Part shown: one piece after another, positions 7,217 through 12,817 of the stretch | Position numbering within the stretch: position 1 is the stretch's first letter | Layout: each line of letters begins with the position of its first letter | Source of the DNA: a bacterium | Lineage (GTDB): Bacteria; Krumholzibacteriota; Krumholzibacteria; LZORAL124-64-63 | Assembly (NCBI GenBank): GCA_003646045.1 | Contig: QNDV01000026.1 | Coordinates: 1-12,817, forward strand | DNA length: 12,817 nt | Reading direction: 5' to 3' | The notes under the pieces: generated by a model | Told to the model about the DNA's origin: nothing | Seen by the model: only the letters and a program-made list of their open reading frames with translations | The model's database searches: none | Made by a program: the position numbers and the translations under genes

Positions 7217-8425
7217 TCAACGCGTATAGATCCGTTCACCCGCCACATACTCGGCCGGTCCCTCCGCATCCAGCGCCCAGGCGATCCGCTTCACGCCCTC
7301 GCGGATGTCCTCCATCGAACCGCAGAAACTCAGTCGCAGATAACCGTCCAGGCCGAATTCCACCCCCGGCACGGTGACGACCTGCACCTTTTCCAGCAGC
7401 ATGGCCGACAGGCGCGCCGAATCGGCGTCGTAGCGACTGAAATCGCAGAAGCAGTAGAAGGTGCCCCCGGGGGCCTCGACTTCCAGGCCGGGAATCTCCC
7501 GCAGCAGGCGCACCATCTCGTCGCGTCCCACCTCGAGATCGGTGTTGAGCTGTTCCACCGATCCGGTGTGGCCGTCAATCGCACCCACGGCCGCCGTCTG
7601 GGCCAGCGTACTCGGCCCACCCGTCTGGTGGGACTGGATGTTGCCCATGGCCTTGATCAGGGGGGCCGGGCCCACGGCCCACCCGATGCGGAAACCTGTC
7701 ATGGCGTACTGCTTGGAGACGCCGTTGAGCACCACCAAGCGGGTATCGTCCAGCGGACGGTCGGTGCAATCGTAACAGTGGACGGCGGATTTGCCGTCGA
7801 AGACCAGACGGTGATAGATATCGTCCATCAGCAGGAAGACGTCCTTCTCCTCGCAGATCCGGACGATCTTCCTGATGAAGTCGCCGTCGTAGACCGCGCC
7901 CGAAGGATTGTTGGGGGTGTTCAGCAGCACGACGCGGGTGCGGGGACCCATGGCGGCCACGATGGCGTCCAGGTCGGGCTGGAAACCACCCGGCAAGGGA
8001 GGCACGGGCACGGGAACGCCCCCTGCCAAGCGGGTCATTTCGGGATAACTGACCCAGTACGGGACCGGAAAGACCACTTCGTCCCCCGAATCCACCAGAG
8101 CCATCAGGGCCACCATCAGGGCCTGCTTCACGCCGGCGCTGGCCATGACGTTGGTACGCTCGACCCGGCGTCCGTAGAAACGCTCGGTGTAGTCGATGAT
8201 GGCGTCCTTCATGACCGGGGTGCCCGAGGCCGGCGAGTAGCGCACCTCGCCCGTCTCCAGCATACCAATGCCCGCAGCTATGGCGCCCTGGGGGCATTTG
8301 CTCTTGGGCTCACCACCGCCGAGATGAACGACCGGCTCTCCGGCAGTGCGCAGTTGGGCGGCCTTGGCGTTGAGTTTGAGTGTAGCCGAGGCGCCGATGG
8401 ATCGGGCGACCTTGCTGAACGTCAT
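7217..8425 (-). CDS. Class I PLP-dependent aminotransferase, aspartate aminotransferase-like
   Basis: Fold-type I pyridoxal-phosphate aminotransferase of 402 residues, normal for the aspartate aminotransferase I-gamma group, predicted cytoplasmic. Motifs: GGGEP near residue 36, ASAGVKQAL (95-103, cofactor phosphate loop), NTPNNPSG (169-176), DDIYHRLVF (201-209, cofactor ring contacts), the Schiff-base lysine K238 in GVSKQYAMTGFRIGW, and R364 in LRLSFC, which should bind the substrate alpha-carboxylate. It most likely moves an amino group between aspartate or another amino acid and 2-oxoglutarate; substrate cannot be fixed from sequence. The usual GEPDF-type motif reads GEPKS here. I start at ATG 8423-8425 because AGGGGA lies eight bases upstream and the family alignment begins here; the longer open frame would run through the duplicated 22-bp element, which is better read as regulatory DNA. 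The gene is convergent with phoU. Confidence 0.92.
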   Translation of the reverse strand: MTFSKVARSIGASATLKLNAKAAQLRTAGEPVVHLGGGEPKSKCPQGAIAAGIGMLETGEVRYSPASGTPVMKDAIIDYTERFYGRRVERTNVMASAGVKQALMVALMALVDSGDEVVFPVPYWVSYPEMTRLAGGVPVPVPPLPGGFQPDLDAIVAAMGPRTRVVLLNTPNNPSGAVYDGDFIRKIVRICEEKDVFLLMDDIYHRLVFDGKSAVHCYDCTDRPLDDTRLVVLNGVSKQYAMTGFRIGWAVGPAPLIKAMGNIQSHQTGGPSTLAQTAAVGAIDGHTGSVEQLNTDLEVGRDEMVRLLREIPGLEVEAPGGTFYCFCDFSRYDADSARLSAMLLEKVQVVTVPGVEFGLDGYLRLSFCGSMEDIREGVKRIAWALDAEGPAEYVAGERIYTR

Positions 8426-8453
8426 GACATCATCCCCTGGCTGGCATGAATCG

Positions 8454-8497
8454 CATCCATGGTTTGAACCAAACCCATCCGTGGTCTGAACCAAACC
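8454..8497 (-). repeat. Two tandem 22-bp repeats with palindromic core, probable double operator upstream of the aminotransferase
   Basis: Two directly adjacent 22-bp units (8454-8475 and 8476-8497) are identical at 20 of 22 positions. Each contains GGTYTGAACCAAACC; in the unit at 8461-8475 this is a perfect inverted repeat GGTTTG-AAC-CAAACC, and in the unit at 8483-8497 it has one mismatch. A shared inner palindrome TGGT-NTGA-ACCA is also present in both. The period of exactly 22 bp places the two copies on the same face of the DNA helix, about two turns apart, as in double operators. The element lies 29-72 bp before the aminotransferase start and downstream of the preceding same-strand gene. 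The regulator is unknown to me and no clear -35/-10 pair is visible. Confidence 0.55.
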
Positions 8498-8549
8498 TAA
8501 GACGCAGCGGCCAGCGATGCCATGGGATTTTCGTGGCGAAGGCGGGAGA

Positions 8550-9989
8550 CTAGTCGTTCGGAGTGCGACCCGGGTCGTTGGAGGCCATAACGCCCATATA
8601 GATCATGGACGACGAGGCTGCGGTGACCGGCAACGGGTCAGCCCCACGGACAGTGCCGCCAGGGGCCGGAACCGAGGCGGCGGACGCCACCACCTGCACC
8701 GGTTCGTCGCACAGGTCAGACAACGCAGCCAAGGCCACGGTGTACCGGCAGGAAGGATTCCACAGGCACCAGCCGCTGCCCCCCGCGGTGCGCGAGGCTT
8801 GCACCTGTACCCGCACATAGTCCTGATCATAACGGCTTACCCGATAGGGGAAAGCCTGCAGCCAGGGTCGGATCTCCACCTGATGGCCCGCCAGTTCCAT
8901 GAAACGCCGCGTGCCCTCGCCGACGAAATAGGCGGGATCATCACCGGGACGCGGCCGACCCTCGAAACCGGGCCTGAAGTGGGAGGGATAGATCATGGGG
9001 CAGATCACGTCCACATACTCGGCAAAGGTGGGTACGTGCTGGCCGGTGAGAGCCAGGTCCTCGACCCGTCCCCAGGCCATGATGCCGTAAAGATCGGCCG
9101 AAATGCGTACTCCGCGGGGGGCCAGCAGGGTCCTGGCCTCGGCCAGGAAACCCGCGATGACCTCGCGCCGGCGCAGAGCCGTGGCTTCCAGGTCGCCAGC
9201 CCAGTCGCCTCGCCACCCGTTGGTGGGGAAACGCACATAGTCGAACTGGATCTCGTCGACGCCCGCGGCGGCCAGTTCCGCCGCCAGGGTCAGGTTGTAG
9301 TCCCGCACCTCTGCCCGGGCGGGATCGACCCAGAAGCAGCCTCGCTCGGACCACGGCTGCCCGTCGGGGGACTGCAGGGCCAGTTCGGGATGGTGGCGGC
9401 CCAGTTCCCCATCGAGGAACAGGGCGAGACGGGCCACCACGTAGAGATCACGCTTCTTGAAACGCTTCATGAGTTCGGTCAGCGAGGGCAGCAGCGGCGC
9501 CGAGCGGCCCTCCCCCCACGAGGCCATGGCGTGCCCGCTGCGGAACGACACGCCACCGTCTATGTCCTTGGCGTCGAAAACCACGGCGTTGCCACCGGCC
9601 GCGATGAACTGGTCTACCCGCGCGAACACGGACGAAGTAGCACAAGCCGGGGCCGTCAGGTAGATGCCGCGGACCTCGCCGCCACTCTTGACGGGCTCGG
9701 AAACCCGGGCTACTTCGCGATCCCGACAAACTGGGATGCGCAGTCTCTGGCCGATGCTCAGCAGGTCGGTTTCGTTGGCGTTGGCACGACGGATGTCGGT
9801 GAGCATATCGGTCAGGGTGTAATGCCCGGTCCGGTCGCGATACTCGCCGCAGACCGACATCAGGTTGTCCCCCGCGGTCACGATATGGATCAGGGTGTCC
9901 GGACTATCGGGGGCAGCCCCGGCCGCACCGGCGGCCAGAAGGGTGATCACTAGTATTCGTCCGGCAATTTGCACGATGTCCATCACCAT
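8550..9989 (-). CDS. Exported LysM plus DUF4015 putative glycoside hydrolase
   Basis: Predicted exported two-domain protein of 479 residues from the chosen start. Residues 1-27 look like a signal peptide (hydrophobic IAGRILVITLLAAGAAGAA). A LysM domain follows at about 32-87 (HIVTAGDNLMSVCGEY ... SIGQRLRIPV), which usually binds the glycan of peptidoglycan. Residues about 106-420 match the DUF4015 family of putative TIM-barrel glycoside hydrolases: VRGIYLTAP, NAVVFDAKDIDG, VVARLALFLD, the characteristic DEIQFDYVRFPTNGW (245-259, acidic residues E246 and D250 being catalytic candidates), and WLQAFPYRVSRYD. A low-complexity Ala/Ser/Pro-rich tail of about 45 residues ends the protein. No enzymatic reaction is established for the family that I know of, so activity on cell-wall or other polysaccharide is inference. 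The start is uncertain: ATG at 9987-9989 and 9981-9983 both fit the signal peptide, neither has a good ribosome-binding site, and the frame remains open upstream to 10136. Confidence 0.85.
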   Translation of the reverse strand: MVMDIVQIAGRILVITLLAAGAAGAAPDSPDTLIHIVTAGDNLMSVCGEYRDRTGHYTLTDMLTDIRRANANETDLLSIGQRLRIPVCRDREVARVSEPVKSGGEVRGIYLTAPACATSSVFARVDQFIAAGGNAVVFDAKDIDGGVSFRSGHAMASWGEGRSAPLLPSLTELMKRFKKRDLYVVARLALFLDGELGRHHPELALQSPDGQPWSERGCFWVDPARAEVRDYNLTLAAELAAAGVDEIQFDYVRFPTNGWRGDWAGDLEATALRRREVIAGFLAEARTLLAPRGVRISADLYGIMAWGRVEDLALTGQHVPTFAEYVDVICPMIYPSHFRPGFEGRPRPGDDPAYFVGEGTRRFMELAGHQVEIRPWLQAFPYRVSRYDQDYVRVQVQASRTAGGSGWCLWNPSCRYTVALAALSDLCDEPVQVVASAASVPAPGGTVRGADPLPVTAASSSMIYMGVMASNDPGRTPND

Positions 9990-10159
9990 ATGTTGCGGGA
10001 TTGCGCTTCCTGCGCGGTTTATCGCCTTCCGTACAACAGGTTGCAAGGGCCGGGCCGCGGCCGGTGGACAGGAGTACCGATCCGTGGCATCGTCCCGGAA
10101 AAGCGTAGATGAATACTGTGTGAAGCCCGGCGCCACGAACTGACCTTGGGAGGAAACCC

Positions 10160-10849
10160 ATGACCTATCGTCGCCTGCTTATGATCACCATGGCTTTGGC
10201 GATGGCGGTCCTGACAGCGGGATGCGGAGACAAGTCCACCGATGAATCCGCAAACAACGGCAACCCGCCCCCGGTGTGGGCCTTCACCTGTGGCGACGAA
10301 CACGTCCTGGCCCTGCTCGACGATAACGGGGCCCTGCTGGTGGCGGCAGACGGAGTGCGGCGCCTGGATCACCTGGAATCCGCGTCGGGTGCCCTTTATG
10401 CCGGCCCCGCGGACACTCTCTGGAACAAGGGAGACGAAGGCAAACTCACCCGGGCCGGTGGGCCCGCCGGAGACTGCCGGACCTCAGGCCGCCAACGCGT
10501 GCTGGCCGACGCCTGGCGTTCCGGCGTCATCTTCCTGGCCGCGGGTAACGAGCCATCGTGGAACCTGCGCGCCACCGCCGACAACCTGGTCCTGTTGACC
10601 CCCGGCAACCCACCCCTGGAACTGTCACTGGCCTCCCCCCTGCGCCCGGGGACCACCCACATCGTCGCCGGCAACGGCAACATCGAGTTGCAGGTCCGTC
10701 TTGGACCCGGCCCCTGGCTGGACACCATGAGCGGCGAGCCTTTCCCCCTGTCGGCCGATGTCACCGTCGGCGAGCGGCACCTGCACGGAGGCTGTCTCTA
10801 CTTCCCGCCACCGGGGATGGGCCGAATAAGAGCCGCGACGCAGGAGTAG
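10160..10849 (+). CDS. Lipoprotein with MliC (lysozyme inhibitor) and COG3650-like domains
   Basis: Predicted lipoprotein of 229 residues. The N-terminus is a lipoprotein signal peptide with lipobox LTAGC and lipidated Cys22. Residues about 41-98 resemble the MliC/PliC C-type lysozyme inhibitor domain: FTCGDEHVLALL, SASGALY (74-80) and LWNKGDEGKL (87-96). S76 and K90 are 14 residues apart and align with the serine and lysine that, as I recall, contact the lysozyme active site in MliC. C44 and C106 could form a disulfide. Residues about 110-222 resemble the COG3650 domain, with FLAAGNEPSWNLRA (125-138) and a final GGCLYFPPPGMG. This two-domain arrangement is known in other Gram-negative bacteria. 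The start has GGGAGG six bases upstream. It would protect the envelope against host or competitor lysozyme, or limit endogenous muramidases; which one is not shown. It is divergent from the LysM hydrolase gene and followed 45 bp later by a membrane protein gene. Confidence 0.85.
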   Translation: MTYRRLLMITMALAMAVLTAGCGDKSTDESANNGNPPPVWAFTCGDEHVLALLDDNGALLVAADGVRRLDHLESASGALYAGPADTLWNKGDEGKLTRAGGPAGDCRTSGRQRVLADAWRSGVIFLAAGNEPSWNLRATADNLVLLTPGNPPLELSLASPLRPGTTHIVAGNGNIELQVRLGPGPWLDTMSGEPFPLSADVTVGERHLHGGCLYFPPPGMGRIRAATQE

Positions 10850-10894
10850 AAAGCACGTAAATCCGCCCCTATCGGACAACAAGGTGGAACCGAC

Positions 10895-11911
10895 ATGACT
10901 CTTTCCTATTCGCGAGCCCTTGGCGGCGCCTGGCAGCGCATGAAGCGGTTGCTGTTCAATCCCTGGGATGCGGGTCGCTGGTTCGTGCTGGGCTTTACGG
11001 CCTGGTTGGCGGATTTCCTGTCTTCCGCCGGTGGGGGGAACGGCGCCCTGAAGTGGCTCTTCAACGATGACAATGATCGGTTGAACCTTTCCGACTGGTC
11101 ATACGAGGCGGGTGATACAATCCGTGAGATCATGGCCCAAGCCTGGCTGGTGGGCCTGGTCGCGGTTCTGGTGCTGGTTGGCGTAGTAGTGGGACTCGCC
11201 CTGCTCTGGGTGGGTAGCCGCGGCCAGTTCATGTTCCTGGACAACCTGGTCCACCGGCGCACCGAGGTCACCGCTCCCTGGCACCGTTACGGCCCCCAGG
11301 GCGACAGCCTCTTCCTGTGGCAGATCGTCTTCTCCATCGTCGCTACGGTGGTACTGGGTGCTCTTGCCCTGGCGGGAATGCTGTGGGGCAGCGCCCTGCT
11401 TGCCATGGATGGGGCGGCCCTGCCATTCTTCCTGATCACCGGCATCGTGGTCTTCGTGATGATCGTGACCCTGCTCTACGTCGAGTTCTTCCTGCTGCAC
11501 GCCGTAGTGCCCATCATGTACCGGCACCGCTGCGGCGTCCTCGAGGGTTGGCGCCGTTTCGGCGCGGTCTTCAGTCGCCAGCCCGGTCACCTGGTGCTGT
11601 TCGGGCTGCTGCAACTGGGTGTCGGCATGGTGGGAGCAGCAGTACTGATGGTGGCGGGACTGGCCACCTGCTGCGTAGGACTGGCGCTCATGGCCATCCC
11701 CTACCTGGGCACCGTGGTGATCCTGCCGTTGCCGGTGTTCCAGCGCTATCTGGACCTGGAGTTCCTGGCCCGCCTCGAGCCCGACTGGAATCTGCTGGCT
11801 GGGGACGAGACGACGGAATCAGGTGATCTCGAGGGTGATGGGACAGTGGTCCGAACCGAGGACCTCGGCCCGGATGCCGGCGCGGAGCAGCCGGGACCCC
11901 AGGACTCCTGA
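10895..11911 (+). CDS. Polytopic membrane protein of unknown function
   Basis: I do not recognise a characterised family with confidence. The 338-residue protein has a short basic N-terminus (YSRALGGAWQRMKRLLFNPWD), then about six to seven hydrophobic segments: near residues 28-45, 84-110, 146-168, 176-206, 229-256 and 258-282. The juxtamembrane stretch GSRGQFMFLDNLVHRRTEV after the second segment resembles a motif I have seen in bacterial membrane proteins annotated only as DUF. A two-cysteine cluster (ATCCVG) lies within a membrane segment. The last 45 residues form an acidic tail (ETTESGDLEGDGT and onward) with no membrane segment. AAGGTGG lies seven bases before the ATG. The 45-bp gap after the lipoprotein gene, on the same strand, suggests a shared transcript. 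The tail-coding region overlaps the 3' end of the convergent exonuclease III gene by 93 bp, so the tail may be a late extension after loss of an earlier stop. Confidence 0.83.
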   Translation: MTLSYSRALGGAWQRMKRLLFNPWDAGRWFVLGFTAWLADFLSSAGGGNGALKWLFNDDNDRLNLSDWSYEAGDTIREIMAQAWLVGLVAVLVLVGVVVGLALLWVGSRGQFMFLDNLVHRRTEVTAPWHRYGPQGDSLFLWQIVFSIVATVVLGALALAGMLWGSALLAMDGAALPFFLITGIVVFVMIVTLLYVEFFLLHAVVPIMYRHRCGVLEGWRRFGAVFSRQPGHLVLFGLLQLGVGMVGAAVLMVAGLATCCVGLALMAIPYLGTVVILPLPVFQRYLDLEFLARLEPDWNLLAGDETTESGDLEGDGTVVRTEDLGPDAGAEQPGPQDS

Positions 11912-12571
11912 GACCAGGAAGTAGTCGAGGCGCCAGCCGATGTTCCGCTCGCGCACGCCTTTGCGATTGCTCCACCAGGTATAGTGGCCGCCGCCGGATT
12001 CGAAGTACCTGAAGGTGTCGATGAAGCCGGCCTTGAGCACCTTGTCGAACCCCTCCCGCTCCTGGTCGGTGAAGCCCGCGTTACCCCGGTTCGGCCCCGG
12101 ATTGGCCAGGTCGATTTCCCGGTGGGAGACATTCAGGTCGCCGCAGAAAATCACCGGCCTGGTCTTCTCCAGACGCCGGCAATACTTCAGGAACCCGGGA
12201 TCCCATTGGAGCTGCCTCAGGTCCAGGCGCGTCAGCTCGCGTTGGACGTTGGGTGTGTAGACGGTCACTACCGTGCAGTCGTCGTACTCGGCGGTCAGCA
12301 CCCGCCCCTCGGTGTCCAGTTCCTCCTGGCCGAGGCCCGGATAGACGGTCCGCGGCGCCAGGCGACTGAAGATGGCCGTCCCCGAGTAGCCGCGCCGCGG
12401 AGCCGGGTTCCAGAAGAGCTGGTATCCGGGCAGCTCGAGATCTACTTCGTGGGGCAGGGCCCGCACTTCCTGCAGGCAGATGATGTCGGCGTCGCAGCTG
12501 CGCAGGTAATCGCCACCGCCCTTGCGCAGGCAGGCACGCAAACCGTTGACGTTCCATGAAACCAGCTTCAT
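11819..12571 (-). CDS. xth: Exodeoxyribonuclease III (AP endonuclease)
   Basis: Mg-dependent 3'-5' exonuclease and apurinic/apyrimidinic endonuclease of base-excision repair, 250 residues, standard length. The exonuclease-endonuclease-phosphatase fold motifs are all visible: SWNVNGLRA with N7, CLQEVRA with metal ligand E35, VYTPNVQ with Y105, the active-site pair D145 and N147 in FCGDLNVSHREIDLANP, the abasic-site segment GHYTWWSNR, WRLDYFLVS with D216, and the terminal LGSDHCPITLEI with D241 and H242. The start ATG 12569-12571 has AGGAG six bases upstream. The gene follows the RND transporter gene on the same strand with a 36-bp gap, which may simply be close packing. The 3' end, including the D-H catalytic codons, overlaps the convergent membrane-protein gene. 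The protein looks intact and functional. Confidence 0.95.
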   Translation of the reverse strand: MKLVSWNVNGLRACLRKGGGDYLRSCDADIICLQEVRALPHEVDLELPGYQLFWNPAPRRGYSGTAIFSRLAPRTVYPGLGQEELDTEGRVLTAEYDDCTVVTVYTPNVQRELTRLDLRQLQWDPGFLKYCRRLEKTRPVIFCGDLNVSHREIDLANPGPNRGNAGFTDQEREGFDKVLKAGFIDTFRYFESGGGHYTWWSNRKGVRERNIGWRLDYFLVSGVLGSRLLRAGIRAEVLGSDHCPITLEIT

Positions 12572-12607
12572 CCCCTGCTCCTGGAATCCGATGCCCCGGG
12601 TGTTGTC

Positions 12608-12817
12608 TCAGGATGCCTCCGGTCGCGGCGTGGCGTCAACCCCATCGTCCGGCGCATCCGCGAAACGCAGCCGCAACTCCCCGACACCGCAATAGAGCAC
12701 GGGGACGGTGAACACCGTCAACAGCACCACCAACATGCCCCCGAACGACGGAATCGCCATGGGCACCATGATATCCGAACCGCGGCCCGTCGCGGTGAAT
12801 ACCGGCAACAGGGCCAG
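12608..12817 (-). CDS. Heavy-metal-type RND efflux transporter (C-terminal end, cut by window edge)
   Basis: The last 69 codons of a larger gene that enters from the right edge; the frame is open to the last base. The visible protein begins LALLPVFTATGRGSDIMVPM and continues AIPSFGGMLVVLLTVFTVPV, the final membrane helix of CusA/CzcA-like RND pumps, where GSD-MxPMA-P-FGGM and a closing VVPVLYC-type segment are conserved. A polar tail of about 25 residues follows. The family is a proton-driven inner-membrane pump that works with a periplasmic adaptor and outer-membrane channel to export metal ions such as Cu(I), Ag(I), Zn or Co. Substrate-determining residues are outside the window. The ATG at 12806-12808 is internal, not a start. 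Confidence 0.85.
   Translation of the reverse strand: MALLPVFTATGRGSDIMVPMAIPSFGGMLVVLLTVFTVPVLYCGVGELRLRFADAPDDGVDATPRPEAS

Noticed and set aside
7211..7237. GAACGG and CCGTTC inverted pair around the aminotransferase stop, as a shared terminator for phoU
   Set aside because: The 6-bp stem with a 15-base loop and no T-run is too weak, and half of it is in coding sequence.
7169..8449. 426-codon plus-strand frame opposite the aminotransferase
   Set aside because: It has no recognisable domain and is a shadow of the PLP enzyme, whose catalytic residues are all visible.
8517..9953. 478-codon plus-strand frame opposite the LysM-DUF4015 gene
   Set aside because: It has no signal peptide, domain or ribosome-binding site; the minus strand encodes conserved LysM and DUF4015 motifs.
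10053..10062. GGCCGCGGCC palindrome in the gap between the divergent hydrolase and lipoprotein genes
   Set aside because: A 10-bp palindrome made only of G and C is expected by chance at this base composition, and nothing around it suggests an operator.
9990..10159. Possible small RNA or promoter pair in the divergent gap
   Set aside because: I found only an isolated AATACT at 10112-10117 without a matching -35 box and no stable stem followed by a T-run.

Overview
The window is a GC-rich, densely coded stretch of chromosome from a Gram-negative (diderm) bacterium. The diderm call rests on a lipoprotein with a lysozyme-inhibitor (MliC-type) domain, a heavy-metal-type RND efflux pump and a Pst system with a periplasmic binding protein. 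I cannot assign a phylum from sequence alone. I see no tRNA, rRNA, CRISPR array, insertion sequence or phage gene.

Region 1 (1-7191) is a phosphate-starvation locus in two divergent arms. On the minus strand, reading leftward from about 3.8 kb, are pstS (phosphate-binding protein), pstC (permease with a very large extracytoplasmic insert) and the start of pstA, which runs off the left edge. On the plus strand are phoB (response regulator), phoR (sensor kinase) and phoU (signalling adaptor), with start and stop codons touching or overlapping. The roughly 260-bp gap between pstS and phoB holds a pair of GTGTCAA-type direct repeats that are candidate PhoB sites. Together these genes import phosphate, sense its limitation and control their own transcription. 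pstB is not in the window and presumably lies to the left of pstA.

Region 2 (7217-10849) holds a PLP-dependent class I aminotransferase convergent with phoU, then a LysM plus DUF4015 putative glycoside hydrolase upstream on the same strand. A lipoprotein with an MliC domain and a COG3650-like domain is divergent from the hydrolase. Just upstream of the aminotransferase is an exact-period 22-bp tandem duplication with a palindromic core, which looks like a double operator.

Region 3 (10895-12817) holds a polytopic membrane protein of unknown function, exonuclease III convergent with it and overlapping it by 93 bp, and the last 69 codons of a CusA/CzcA-type RND transporter that enters from the right edge.

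Most of this is recognisable housekeeping DNA, and I found no clear evidence of a wholly new system. The points most worth a second look are the 22-bp double repeat, the antisense overlap on the exonuclease III active-site codons, the oversized propeller-bearing PstC, and the pairing of a lysozyme-inhibitor-type lipoprotein with a LysM hydrolase.
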